DNA of 64,000 nt from JBAZZQ01 sp041658725 (lineage in GTDB: Bacteria > Planctomycetota > Phycisphaerae > JAAYCJ01): assembly GCA_041658725.1 (NCBI GenBank), contig JBAZZQ010000006.1, forward strand, positions 1 to 64,000, read 5' to 3'. The position numbers and the translations under genes were made by a program. Under the pieces are notes generated by a model. It ran no database searches. It saw only the letters and a program-made list of their open reading frames with translations, and had not been told where the DNA came from. Positions 33,386-42,596 of this stretch are shown here, piece after piece (the stretch's first letter is position 1; each line of letters begins with the position of its first letter).

Positions 33386-36300
33386 ATGACACAAGAGAAA
33401 CATGCGTTTACCCTGGCCATCGTCAATAAATTCCTGAATTCCAACTTGTCGATCATTCTCATCATTCTGTCTCTGGTGGCTGGCGGGGTAGCTTTGTGGA
33501 TAACACCTCGTGAAGAAGACCCCCAGATCGTAGTCCCATTGGCGGATGTTTTTGTAAATTTCCCAGGCCATTCGGCTAAAGAAGTGGAGCAGTTGGTCGC
33601 TGTGCCGCTGGAAAAGCTCCTCTTTCAGATTGACGGGGTGGAACACGTTTACTCGATGTCCCGTGAGGGCCAGGCGGTGGTGACCGTTCGGTTTTACGTC
33701 GGTCAGGACCGCGAACGCAGCCTGATCAAATTATATAACAAGGTCTTCCAAAACACGGATGCTATTCCGCCGGGTGTAACGGGGTGGGTGATTAAACCGG
33801 TGGAGATCGACGATGTGCCGATTGTGTCCTTTACTCTGACCTCCAAAACGAACTCGGATTACCATTTGCGGCGGGTTGCTGAGGAGATATCGAACCGACT
33901 CGCGGTCATCCCGGAGATTTCCCGGCTTTCGATCGTGGGCGGACAGTCCAGGCAGGTCAAGGTGTACCTCTCGCCGGATCGAATGGCGGCCTATTCCATC
34001 GATCCGGTGCAGATCGAGCAGGCGATCCAGGGGGCCAACGTTACCGTACAGGCGGGGAGTTTCGACCATAACAACAAAAATATCCTTGTCGATGCGGGGC
34101 GGGCGTTCGTGTCTCCAGAGGAATTAAAAAATCTAGTGGTCGGGGTGCATGCCGGTCGCCCGGTGTTTTTAAAGGACGTTACCACGGTCGAAGATGGTCC
34201 ATCGGAAACAATCCAATATGTGCGCCTTGGATGGGGGCCGGCGTGGAATCAGCCTCGAAAACCGGAATCGCCTGGATCGCTGATCGGAGAAAAACTGAAA
34301 AAAGCGGATACGGTAAATGCTTACCCCGCTGTCACAATCGCGGTCGCCAAGAAAAAAGGGACCAACGCGGTCTGGGTTTCCCAGGCGGCCATCGACGAGA
34401 TGGGCAAGCTTACCCGCGAGGTGGTCCCGGACGATGTCCAGGTAGTGATCACCCGAAACGCGGGATTGACGGCGGATGAAAAAGTAAATGACCTTGTGGA
34501 TGCGCTGGCCGTGGCCATCGTGATCGTGGTCGCCCTGCTCGCGATTGCCCTGGGATTTCGGGAATCAATGATCGTTAGCGTGGCCGTGCCGATTGTGTTT
34601 GGGCTGACCCTGGCAGTCAACCTGCTTTCCGGGTACTCTATCAACCGCGTAACGCTGTTTGCGTTGATTTTGTCGCTGGGGTTGCTCGTGGACGACCCGA
34701 TCGTTGACGTGGAGAACATCCATCGGCATTTTTCGCTGCGGAAGCGATCATCGAAACGGATCGTGTTGGAAGCGGTCAATGAAGTCCGGCCACCCCTGAT
34801 TACGGCTACCCTGGCGGTCATCATTTCCTTTTTACCCATGATGTTCATTACGGGGATGATGGGCCCCTACATGCGGCCGATGGCACTCAATGTTCCGATC
34901 ACGATGCTGATGTCGATGTTGGTGTCATTTACGGTAACACCCTGGATGAGCTACCACGTCCTGCGGAAAATGTACCCGACAGAAGAAGGTGCGGCAGGTG
35001 GGATATTACAGCCGCTGGCGGATCCCATTATACAGGCAGGGGAAACCATTAAAGATTCGCCTTTGTACCGGTTATTTAAACCGCTCATGGCTCCTTTGAT
35101 GAGGTCGCGCCGGAACGCGTGGCTCTTCATGGGAGTCATCGCCCTGCTCATGGTGCTGTCGGTGTTGTTGATGGCGGTTCGGGCCGTGCCATTGAAGATG
35201 CTGCCCTCTGATAACAAAAACGAATTACAACTCGTGATGGATTTTGATGAAGGGACCACTCTGGAACAAAACGACGCGTGTGTGCGGAAATTCGAGGACT
35301 TCTTGCGACAGGTTCCGGAAGTAACCGATTTTGCCTCTTACGTGGGGACGGCCAGCCCGATGGATTTTAACGGTATGGTCCGGCACTATTATCTTCGCCA
35401 GGGGCCGAATGTCTCGGATATCCGAATCAACCTGGTACCCAAAAAGAATCGAGTGATGCAATCCCACGCGATTGCCCTTCGGTTGAGGCCGGGGCTGGAA
35501 AAAATCGCCCGGGAATGCGGCGTGGCCTTGAAAATCGTCGAAACCCCGCCGGGCCCGCCCGTCATCGAGACTCTGGCGGCGGAAGTAATGGGCCGACCGT
35601 CGGATACTTACGACGACTTGATAGGAGCGGCAAAAGTAGTCCGGGCCCGGATGGAAAAAGAGGCTGGGGTGGCGGATATCGACGACACTATTGAAGCCCC
35701 GCAGGAAAAGATCATGTTCGTGACGGATAAGGAAAAAGCCCAGCTTAACGGAATCACGACCGGACAAATTGCACGAACGATCCAGGAGGCACTGGAAGGC
35801 CGCGAGGCGGGTACGGTTCGGATTCCCAATGAACGCCAACCCCTGGTAATCCTGCTGCGATTGTCGCGGGAAATGCGAAGCTCACTCGACAGCCTCTCGC
35901 AGATTTATATCCGAAGCGGCACGAGCGGACGCATGGTTCCAATTCTGGAATTGGGCGTTTGGCAGAAGGGGATTCGGGACCAGACAATTTACCACAAGGA
36001 CATGCGGGCGGTCGTGTATGTCTTTGCCGACACAGCCGGCCGGCCACCGGCGGATGTGGTCCTGGATATTCAGGCCGACCGGGTCTTTGGACAAGACACT
36101 CAAGAATATTGGAAGGGTAAAAAACTAATTCGTCCCCAGCCAATCGCAAAGCCCGTCAATAATCGCACATTCTTGAGCAATGGTGGAAACATTCCATGGT
36201 ACTTGCCTGCCGACTATACCGTTCGGTTTTCCGGCGAGGGCGAGTGGCAAATTACCATCGACGTTTTTCGCGATATGGGTTTGGCCTACGTCGCCGCCCT

Positions 36301-36808
36301 CCTCGGTATTTATATTCTCCTGGTCAACCAGACCGGCTCCTTTGGTCTGCCGGGGGTGATCATGCTGGCCATCCCTCTGACCATCATCGGGATCATGCCG
36401 GGTTTTTGGCTCCTCAATAAACTCACCGGCCAGACCATCGCCGGGTACTCCGACCCCGTATTCTTTACCGCCACCGCCATGATCGGAATGATCGCACTGG
36501 CGGGGATCGTTACCCGGGACGCGATCATTCTTGTGGACTTCATTCATCTGTCGCTGGCCCGCGGCAGGTCGCTGTTTGACGCGATCATGGAATCCCGCGT
36601 CATACGCCTTCGACCGATCCTCCTGACCGCCGGGGCCGCCATGCTCGGAGCCTTGCCCATTGCCCTGGACCCGATCTTCTCCGGATTGGCCTGGTCCCTG
36701 ATCTTCGGCTTGTTCGCCTCGACGGTGTTTACGCTCTTTGTAATCCCGGTGGCATACTGGCTGATCTACGAAAAAACGCCGGGACACGGTCTGCCTCCAG
36801 GATTGTAA
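33386..36808 (+). CDS. RND efflux permease, AcrB/HAE-like
   Basis: The 1140-residue protein has the RND duplicated layout: helix 1 near residues 14-36, a large periplasmic loop, helices 2-6 near 365-530, a second loop, and the last helices from about 970. The proton-relay aspartates are kept in GLLVDDPIVDVENIHRHF (residues about 431-448). The lysine expected in helix 10 is replaced by Arg in AGIVTRDAIILVDFIH. It is probably an inner-membrane proton antiporter. The substrate is unknown; the link to a sulfur-relay enzyme and an ArsR-type regulator suggests a thiol-reactive or sulfur compound (inference). Last gene of the operon. Confidence 0.92.
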   Translation: MTQEKHAFTLAIVNKFLNSNLSIILIILSLVAGGVALWITPREEDPQIVVPLADVFVNFPGHSAKEVEQLVAVPLEKLLFQIDGVEHVYSMSREGQAVVTVRFYVGQDRERSLIKLYNKVFQNTDAIPPGVTGWVIKPVEIDDVPIVSFTLTSKTNSDYHLRRVAEEISNRLAVIPEISRLSIVGGQSRQVKVYLSPDRMAAYSIDPVQIEQAIQGANVTVQAGSFDHNNKNILVDAGRAFVSPEELKNLVVGVHAGRPVFLKDVTTVEDGPSETIQYVRLGWGPAWNQPRKPESPGSLIGEKLKKADTVNAYPAVTIAVAKKKGTNAVWVSQAAIDEMGKLTREVVPDDVQVVITRNAGLTADEKVNDLVDALAVAIVIVVALLAIALGFRESMIVSVAVPIVFGLTLAVNLLSGYSINRVTLFALILSLGLLVDDPIVDVENIHRHFSLRKRSSKRIVLEAVNEVRPPLITATLAVIISFLPMMFITGMMGPYMRPMALNVPITMLMSMLVSFTVTPWMSYHVLRKMYPTEEGAAGGILQPLADPIIQAGETIKDSPLYRLFKPLMAPLMRSRRNAWLFMGVIALLMVLSVLLMAVRAVPLKMLPSDNKNELQLVMDFDEGTTLEQNDACVRKFEDFLRQVPEVTDFASYVGTASPMDFNGMVRHYYLRQGPNVSDIRINLVPKKNRVMQSHAIALRLRPGLEKIARECGVALKIVETPPGPPVIETLAAEVMGRPSDTYDDLIGAAKVVRARMEKEAGVADIDDTIEAPQEKIMFVTDKEKAQLNGITTGQIARTIQEALEGREAGTVRIPNERQPLVILLRLSREMRSSLDSLSQIYIRSGTSGRMVPILELGVWQKGIRDQTIYHKDMRAVVYVFADTAGRPPADVVLDIQADRVFGQDTQEYWKGKKLIRPQPIAKPVNNRTFLSNGGNIPWYLPADYTVRFSGEGEWQITIDVFRDMGLAYVAALLGIYILLVNQTGSFGLPGVIMLAIPLTIIGIMPGFWLLNKLTGQTIAGYSDPVFFTATAMIGMIALAGIVTRDAIILVDFIHLSLARGRSLFDAIMESRVIRLRPILLTAGAAMLGALPIALDPIFSGLAWSLIFGLFASTVFTLFVIPVAYWLIYEKTPGHGLPPGL

Positions 36809-37336
36809 CCGTTCAGCCCCCTCTGTCATTGCGAGCATCTAACCGGCTGCGTCGGCGATTTTCAAAAGAAACTGGGTGGCATGGGCAATTCCGATTGCCC
36901 GTGTCTTTTTCCCCCATTGACACCTGGAAGACACGGGCAAGAAGACTTCCCATGCCACCCCAAACCATCAGTTCATTAGGAGGAGCGAAGCGACGTGGCA
37001 ATCCCATTCTTTGACAAATGAACGAGATTGCTTCGGTGCGCTCGCAATGACAAAAATATCGATAAATACCTTCCGATTGAAACAAAAAAATTTTCGGAAC
37101 ATACTATTCGCTCTGAGCGGATAAATGGGTATAATATAAGAGGTTTAGGCTTCAGACTTCAGGCCTCCGTTGGCGATTGCGTTTTAAATACTTGCCGAGC
37201 AACGTAAAATATGTGTGTAGGGGCAGCAGAGACGCATTGAATGTGTCTCTTTGGACCAGAACACAGGTCCGCTCCTGCGAAAGAGAAAACGATCGGAAAT
37301 GTTATTATAAATTCCTACGAATTAAGGAGATATACA
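36809..37336. other. Repeat-filled interval before the prepilin-like genes
   Basis: No gene was found. From 36826 to 37052 it is a composite of interspersed repeats: outer inverted words tgtcattgcgagc and gctcgcaatgaca, and inside them an imperfect 33-bp inverted repeat (36881-36963) with GGTGGCATGGG and TTGCCCGTGTC. A -10-like TATAAT is at 37130-37135, and a 7-bp-period array at 37148-37168 precedes the next gene's leader. Confidence 0.65.
37148..37168. repeat. 7-bp-period repeat
   Basis: Three heptads, ggcttca, gacttca and ggcctcc, follow one another in the leader region of the first prepilin-like gene. Confidence 0.4.
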
Positions 37337-38224
37337 ATGGCTGGCTTAAAAAGACGCGGGTTTACGCTGATTGAGCTTTTGACGGTGGTGGCGATTATTG
37401 GTTTATTGATCGGAATTCTCGTGCCGTCGGTCAATATGGCGATGCGAAAGGCCAAAGCGACAGCCGTTCGGGCCCAGTTGGACGGCATCACCAAAGGCAT
37501 GGAAATTTTCAAGGCGGATTTCGGGGATTATCCAGACTCGAGCAGAAGCACTTGGGGAGCCTCTGATCCCGATTCACAGGGTTCCATTCAGGGAGCTCAC
37601 CGGCTGGTCTTTGCCCTTCTGGGGCGCGACCAACTGGGATGCCCTACTTCGAATTCCGACAAATATGATGGGGTGTATTACACGGACAGCGGCGCTGCAG
37701 TCTACGACGCATCCCTTTGGGGAACGGGCACGAGAATAAAGACCCCACGACGCGGACCATATATCGATCCGCTCGGATTCAACGTAGCGAATGATAATAC
37801 GACCACTAGTGCAACTTCGACCTACGTCTGGCTCTTGTGCGATAAATTCGACAAAAAACAAAATCAACCGATACAAGCTGTCGCCGACTATGGCAGCCGG
37901 AATATTATTTTGTATTATAAGGCAGCAAATAACGGAGATAATGTCAGCAAGATATATAATCCTCATGATAATGCCAAGATTACTATCGGCGAAGCGGCCA
38001 ATGCTGCGAATCTGCCAGCCGATAATCTTACCGCCACCCTTTGGAGTCCCTTCCTGTGGGGTCAATTAGGTACCGACAGCAACCCGAAGCCAGGCGGGAT
38101 TGTCAATACTCAGGCCACTGTGGGCGCTATTTATCAACCCTACAAAAAAGAATCGTACCTGCTGATTTCGGCTGGTTATGACGGAATTTTCTTTAACGAC
38201 GACGATGTCACGAATTGGAAGTAA
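37337..38224 (+). CDS. Prepilin-like (type II secretion pseudopilin-type) protein
   Basis: The 295-residue protein has a short basic leader MAGLKRRG and the cleavage/methylation motif G|FTLIELLTVVAIIGLLIGILVPSV with the conserved Glu at +5. A conserved helix follows, then a globular domain with TPRRGPYIDPLGF and a C-terminal SYLLISAGYDGIFFNDDDVTNW block. The same closing block occurs in the next gene, so the two are paralogues. ATG 37337 has AAGGAGATATA upstream. Its role, as minor or major pseudopilin, is not evident. No secretion ATPase or prepilin peptidase gene is near. Confidence 0.88.
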   Translation: MAGLKRRGFTLIELLTVVAIIGLLIGILVPSVNMAMRKAKATAVRAQLDGITKGMEIFKADFGDYPDSSRSTWGASDPDSQGSIQGAHRLVFALLGRDQLGCPTSNSDKYDGVYYTDSGAAVYDASLWGTGTRIKTPRRGPYIDPLGFNVANDNTTTSATSTYVWLLCDKFDKKQNQPIQAVADYGSRNIILYYKAANNGDNVSKIYNPHDNAKITIGEAANAANLPADNLTATLWSPFLWGQLGTDSNPKPGGIVNTQATVGAIYQPYKKESYLLISAGYDGIFFNDDDVTNWK

Positions 38225-38230
38225 GGCATT

Positions 38231-38258
38231 CAGCAGACAGCTTACAGCGAACAGCTTC
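38231..38258. repeat. 7-bp-period repeat
   Basis: Four heptads, cagcaga, cagctta, cagcgaa and cagcttc, begin 7 nt after the stop codon of the preceding prepilin-like gene. Confidence 0.6.
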
Positions 38259-38299
38259 GAAGAAGATAAAAGTCGTGGAACATTACAAGGAGTAAAGCC

Positions 38300-39343
38300 A
38301 TGGTCAACGAAAAAAGAAGTTCGGGGTTTCGAGTTTCGAGTTTCGAGTTAAGAAGCCAAAACGTTTCTTCCAATCAGAAATCAGCAATCAGAAATCAGAA
38401 ATTATTTGGATTTACGCTGGTGGAATTGATGACAGTCATCGCCATTATCGGTTTGCTGCTGGGAATTTTAATTCCGTCCGTCCGGTACGCCCAGGTCAAG
38501 GCCAGAGAAACGGCAGTAAAAGCCCAAATTAGCACCCTGGCCCAGGGTTTGGACCTGTTTAAAACAGATTTCGGATATTATCCGTCGTCGGTTCCGCAGG
38601 ATAGTAGCGGAGTTAATGGCTCTGCCTATCGGGGTGTAGCTGAAAGTGATGGAATCCATTTGCAGGTATCGAATGCTACTCATATTATCCAGGGATTTCA
38701 TCGGATGGCATTTGCCCTTCTTGGCCGAGACAGACTGGGATGTCCGGCACAAAGAGGAACATTAAACGGGATGGGTGTGTCTGCTAATGCTGATAAAGGC
38801 CCTGATAGCCTCAAAGGATGGTATTATTCCACAGACGGCACTTTTGCAACCCCCAGAATATACATTTCCACCGCAAGTGCAAACAACAGGACAGCAAGAA
38901 AAGGTCCTTATATTAACCCAGAGGGATTTAAAATTGCCAACGACCAAGTAAATGATACCCTATTGGGAGGAAATGAGAAAGGCTATATGCCTGTTCTTTG
39001 CGACAAATTTGACAAAAATACAAACGATAATATTACCACCGATTATAGCAAATCGTCTATGGTTTTATATTTTACCGCCAATGAACAAGGGAAACGAATT
39101 ACGGGTTATCAGCAGGCTGCCCCAGGAACAACGAATCCATGGTCTGAAGAAATCTATTATGCCACGGATAACTGGCAAATTACCGGCGGCGATAATACTA
39201 CTTTCCGGCAGTTTATTGAAGACCCCAAGGCGCTTATTGGGGTTGACCATATGCCGCACGACCGCGATAGTTATTTGCTGATCAGTGCGGGTTATGACGG
39301 GAAGTATTTTACCGGCGATGACATTAAGAACTGGGCGGATTGA
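38300..39343 (+). CDS. Prepilin-like protein with repeat-derived leader
   Basis: The 347-residue protein is a paralogue of the preceding one: FG|FTLVELMTVIAIIGLLLGILIPSVRYAQ, a RKGPYINPEGFKI block and the SYLLISAGYDGKYFTGDDIKNW end. Its leader is unusually long, about 38 residues, because two 7-bp-period arrays (38326-38346 and 38372-38399) are translated in frame (SGFRVSSFELRS, NQKSAIRNQK). The leader should be removed by the prepilin peptidase, which may explain why the repeats are tolerated. ATG 38300 has AAGGAG upstream. Confidence 0.86.
   Translation: MVNEKRSSGFRVSSFELRSQNVSSNQKSAIRNQKLFGFTLVELMTVIAIIGLLLGILIPSVRYAQVKARETAVKAQISTLAQGLDLFKTDFGYYPSSVPQDSSGVNGSAYRGVAESDGIHLQVSNATHIIQGFHRMAFALLGRDRLGCPAQRGTLNGMGVSANADKGPDSLKGWYYSTDGTFATPRIYISTASANNRTARKGPYINPEGFKIANDQVNDTLLGGNEKGYMPVLCDKFDKNTNDNITTDYSKSSMVLYFTANEQGKRITGYQQAAPGTTNPWSEEIYYATDNWQITGGDNTTFRQFIEDPKALIGVDHMPHDRDSYLLISAGYDGKYFTGDDIKNWAD
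38326..38399. repeat. Two 7-bp-period arrays inside a prepilin leader
   Basis: Three copies of gtttcga run from 38326 to 38346; four copies of aatcaga (one as aatcagc) run from 38372 to 38399. Both are translated as part of the leader peptide. Confidence 0.75.
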
Positions 39344-39367
39344 AGAAGTAGTTAGTAGAAAGAAAAT

Positions 39368-39395
39368 GTTTCGTGTTTCGAGTTTAGGGTTTCGG
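39368..39395. repeat. 7-bp-period repeat
   Basis: Four heptads, gtttcgt, gtttcga, gtttagg and gtttcgg, begin 25 nt after the stop of the second prepilin-like gene. They have the same unit as 38326-38346. Confidence 0.65.
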
Positions 39396-39464
39396 GTTAA
39401 GAATTAAATCCGAAGGTCGCCGCACAGAGTTTATCGATCCTGTTTTTTAGGATGGAACCATACC

Positions 39465-40283
39465 ATGATCCAAAACGTTTCTTCCAATCAGAAATCAGAA
39501 ATGACAAATCATAAATTATTTAGTTTTACGTTGGTGGAAGTGATGGTGGCGGTGGGGATTTTGGCCGTGCTGGCGACAATGATCCTTGTGGTGATATCGG
39601 GTCTGGATAACAAGGCCAAGACGGCGCGGACGCAGGCTCAGATGCAATTGCTCGGTCAGGCGGTCACGGCGTTTAAAGATTCCACCGGTTATTTCCCGCT
39701 GGCGGTACCGGAGGATGTGTGGGGGGCTACTGATTGGACCTTACCGGGTGGATTTACGGATACCATGACATGGTTAAACAGGTGGCAACAGTATTTTGTC
39801 AAGTCTGCTTCAAATCAACCCACATTCAGCCCTAGCTCATTTTCACCTACCAACATTCATATGCTGGCCTTTCAACTTGAGCAAGCACCGGCGGCGAGTA
39901 AGATATTTGGCAAGTTAAAAGAGACCTATTCGGTGGCGGAGCAAAAAAGTTTTTCGACACCGGAAACCTGGAAAAAAGAAAGCAATGATTGTCAAATAAC
40001 TCATCCTCTTGGAGGCCCCCCTCGAACGGTTTATCAGGTTCAAGATGCATGGGGAACCCCTCTGCGATTCTGGACAGGGGATATTTTGAAATGGGCGAAG
40101 ACTGGCGGAAACTGGCATTCTTCCATTCAACAGCTTCTTTCGACGCGGCTTCAGCAAGCAAATTGGGGGTTCTTTGTTGAATCGGCGGGGAAGGACGGGA
40201 AGTTTGGCTGGTGGGGAGCAGAACCTCCAGTCCAAGTTAATTCTCAGCAGGCGGGAGATAATGTTTACAGCACGGGGCCTTGA
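39465..40283 (+). CDS. Prepilin-like protein, third of the cluster
   Basis: The 272-residue protein has the prepilin motif LFS|FTLVEVMVAVGILAVLATMILVVIS with Glu at +5 and Ser, not Gly, before the predicted cleavage site. The leader of about 23 residues again contains a translated 7-bp-period array (39486-39513, NQKSEMTNHK). The globular part is not like the two preceding proteins; VYQVQDAWGTPLRFWTGD and FFVESAGKDGKFGWW near the end recall the closing loop of GspG-like pseudopilins. No strong ribosome site is seen, so the start could differ. Confidence 0.8.
   Translation: MIQNVSSNQKSEMTNHKLFSFTLVEVMVAVGILAVLATMILVVISGLDNKAKTARTQAQMQLLGQAVTAFKDSTGYFPLAVPEDVWGATDWTLPGGFTDTMTWLNRWQQYFVKSASNQPTFSPSSFSPTNIHMLAFQLEQAPAASKIFGKLKETYSVAEQKSFSTPETWKKESNDCQITHPLGGPPRTVYQVQDAWGTPLRFWTGDILKWAKTGGNWHSSIQQLLSTRLQQANWGFFVESAGKDGKFGWWGAEPPVQVNSQQAGDNVYSTGP
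39486..39513. repeat. 7-bp-period array inside a prepilin leader
   Basis: Four heptads, aatcaga, aatcaga, aatgaca and aatcata, are read in frame. The preceding bases, acgtttcttcc, also match those before the array at 38372. Confidence 0.7.
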
Positions 40284-40308
40284 GGCCTCCCTAAAAATGC
40301 TTGTAATA

Positions 40309-40336
40309 TTGTCAGATTTATGTTACAGTTTATATT
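40309..40336 (+). promoter_or_regulatory. Probable promoter of the dockerin gene
   Basis: TTGTCA (40309-40314), a 16-nt spacer and TATATT (40331-40336), followed by AAGGAG and the ATG at 40355. Confidence 0.55.
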
Positions 40337-40354
40337 TCGATAAGGAGTAAGGGA

Positions 40355-41449
40355 ATGAAGAAGCATGTGTTGGTAGCGGTCTGTCTGATGGTGGGGTGGG
40401 CGGTTATGCCCGCGAATGGTTCGGTTTTGACTTTTGATCCTCCCGGTGCCGGGACGATTAATGGAGGCGTCAATCAGGCTTACGGGGACAATATGCCCGG
40501 GACCCCGGACGTAACGGTAAGTTACAACGCAGGGGCCAATCCGGAAACTCAATTAACCCTCTGGGATAATTACTTTGGGAACTTGACAAACGTGATTGCT
40601 CCCTCCTCAAGCGGAACCGACATTACGATTACTTTTACTGCCGGCGGCGGACATTCCGTAACGGTGGCCGGTTTCGATATGGGAGTGTATTTTGGTACGT
40701 ATGACATTCCCTGGACGGCCAAAGACGGATCGGACGCCACGCTGGCATCGGGAACGGTGCATGTGGTAGACGGAGCGACGCACGCCCATGCGGACATCAC
40801 GGGTGCAACAGCCGACGTGGTAAAACTGACCGTGGAAACCTCCACCGTGGGAGGCAACGCTATCTACGTCGCGATGGATAACGTGGCGTTTTATGAGGAC
40901 GGGATTACGGTGACGGGCAAGGTGGTCTTGGACAATTACACGGGTGACGGCGGCGGCTCGCCGAATCTGGATATGGTCGGGGTCCGGGTTAGCTTTGACA
41001 ACACGACGGACAACAGCACGATAGTTGTCAAAAAGCTGCTCTTGAATTCAGACGGTACTTTTAGCGTCGCAGGGATTCCTTCCGGAATGTATAACGTAGC
41101 TGTCAAGACTTATGCTCACCTCCAGACCGTGCTTCTCAACCAAAACATCACGACCGATCCGTTCCCCCTCGGAGGACCAGGAGCGGAGATACACTTGACC
41201 AGCGGCGATATCGACGGGAATAATGTAGTGAATGCCACGGACCTGTTGATCGTGCAAATGAACATGTTTTATCCGGAAGGTGATTGCAACCACGACGGCT
41301 ATGTGACGGAGGCGGATTTGACGATTGTGATGGACAGCCTGGATAAATTAAAGGGCGAGGCAGGTTACGACGAACGAGCGGACCTCGACAGCGACGAGGA
41401 GATCACCTCGACCGACCTGTCAATTGTCCTGAACGCAATGGGCGGATAG
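40355..41449 (+). CDS. Exported protein with C-terminal dockerin-like domain
   Basis: The 364-residue protein has a signal peptide (residues about 1-24). An N-terminal beta-rich domain of about 150 residues follows (GGHSVTVAGFDMGVYFG, NAIYVAMDNVAFYED). Then comes a carboxypeptidase-regulatory-like segment (VTGKVVLDNYTGDGG, FSVAGIPSGMYNVAVKTYAHLQ). Near the C-terminus are calcium-loop repeats of dockerin type I: GDIDGNNVVNATDLLIV, GDCNHDGYVTEADLTIV and ADLDSDEEITSTDLSIVLNAM. Dockerins bind cohesins in other bacteria; here the partner is unknown, and the domain may serve protein-protein attachment at the surface. Own promoter. Confidence 0.83.
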   Translation: MKKHVLVAVCLMVGWAVMPANGSVLTFDPPGAGTINGGVNQAYGDNMPGTPDVTVSYNAGANPETQLTLWDNYFGNLTNVIAPSSSGTDITITFTAGGGHSVTVAGFDMGVYFGTYDIPWTAKDGSDATLASGTVHVVDGATHAHADITGATADVVKLTVETSTVGGNAIYVAMDNVAFYEDGITVTGKVVLDNYTGDGGGSPNLDMVGVRVSFDNTTDNSTIVVKKLLLNSDGTFSVAGIPSGMYNVAVKTYAHLQTVLLNQNITTDPFPLGGPGAEIHLTSGDIDGNNVVNATDLLIVQMNMFYPEGDCNHDGYVTEADLTIVMDSLDKLKGEAGYDERADLDSDEEITSTDLSIVLNAMGG

Positions 41450-41464
41450 TTTCATATCTTATTT

Positions 41465-41536
41465 AACCGCAAAGACCGCAAAGGACGCAAAGTTGAAGAT
41501 TTATAAAAGAATTATCTTTGCGGTCTTTGCGGTTTA
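41465..41536. repeat. Hairpin element of 9-bp units
   Basis: The left arm has three units (accgcaaag, accgcaaag, gacgcaaag; 41466-41492). A spacer with gaagatttata follows, and the right arm has two inverted units (ctttgcggt twice, 41516-41533). It begins 17 nt after the dockerin gene. Confidence 0.75.
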
Positions 41537-41633
41537 AAATTCTTTTGGTAGCAGTCAAAGGCCTCGCTGGGTTCATTCATGTAATTCGCGGTTCTAGCTT
41601 GAATCTTCCCTGCGACTGACGGATAATTCATGG

Positions 41634-42587
41634 ATGGTAAAATCTAACCTGGTGGAAAATGTGGCGAAATTACGGCCTCGACATCGGCGGATTCGGGCGA
41701 TCAGTATCGCTCCGGCGCTGTTGACGTTGGGGAATTTGCTTTCCGGGTTCGCGGCGATCCATTTTGCGGCTCGGCCTGATTATACGATACAAAACCCCTT
41801 GCTGCAGGCGTGGCTGCCGACGAATTTGGCGATTGCGTGTTATTTGATCTTTGCGGCCATGCTGTGTGATGCTTTGGATGGAAGGCTCGCCCGATTTGCC
41901 CGGACGACGAGCGATTTTGGGGGGCAGTTGGATAGTCTGGCGGACGTAGTAAGTTTCGGGGCGGCGCCGGCGTTTATTGTGATTCGTCTGGTGATGCGGG
42001 TATTTACGATCTTGCCTCACGCGGCGGCGGCCAGTCAGATGGCGATGCACGAGGAGGGATTGATCGGACCGGTGGCGGGAACGGCGTTCGGACGGTTTTG
42101 CTGGATCGCGGCGGGGGCGTATTTGGCATGTGCGGCGTTACGGTTGGCGAGGTTCAACGCGGAAAACGTGCCGGATGAATCGGCGCACATGAGTTTTAAG
42201 GGTTTGCCCACACCGGCAGCGGCGGGGGCGCTGATCGCGGTGATTTTACTGAATGAGGAGGTAACGAAGACGGGAGCAGAGCTGGCGGGGAGTCCGGAGA
42301 TACTGGCCAAGATTATACCGTGGTTGACGATAATTCTGGGATTGCTGATGGTCTCCCGATTGCCGTATTCGCATATCATCAATAGGTATTTGCGAGGAAA
42401 AAAGCCGTTCTGGATGCTGGTGGCGGGGGCGTTGGGAATTCTGGCGTTTTTGATGTGGCCGCGATATGTGCTGGCGATTGCCCTGTGCGGATACGCCGCG
42501 GGCGGACCGGTCGCGTGGATAATCAATTTACGCAAAAGAAAAGATCAAGATTCATTGACTGTGAATTACACGACTTCGCATGAATAA
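41634..42587 (+). CDS. pssA: CDP-diacylglycerol--serine O-phosphatidyltransferase-like protein
   Basis: The 317-residue membrane protein has the CDP-alcohol phosphatidyltransferase motif D-x2-D-G-x2-A-R-x8-G-x3-D-x3-D in CDALDGRLARFARTTSDFGGQLDSLADVVSFG at about residues 81-112. It has a basic N-terminus and about eight hydrophobic helices. Together with the N-terminal IAPALLTLGNLLSGFAAI this indicates the PssA (serine) branch, which makes phosphatidylserine for phosphatidylethanolamine. The large insertion between motif and C-terminal helices is a local feature. It is flanked by hairpin repeat elements on both sides. Confidence 0.85.
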   Translation: MVKSNLVENVAKLRPRHRRIRAISIAPALLTLGNLLSGFAAIHFAARPDYTIQNPLLQAWLPTNLAIACYLIFAAMLCDALDGRLARFARTTSDFGGQLDSLADVVSFGAAPAFIVIRLVMRVFTILPHAAAASQMAMHEEGLIGPVAGTAFGRFCWIAAGAYLACAALRLARFNAENVPDESAHMSFKGLPTPAAAGALIAVILLNEEVTKTGAELAGSPEILAKIIPWLTIILGLLMVSRLPYSHIINRYLRGKKPFWMLVAGALGILAFLMWPRYVLAIALCGYAAGGPVAWIINLRKRKDQDSLTVNYTTSHE

Positions 42588-42596
42588 GAGAATGAA

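Noticed and set aside
38326..39513. Clustered short repeats as a CRISPR array
   Set aside because: The units are 7 bp and directly tandem, with no unique spacers of 30 bp or more, and no cas gene is present.
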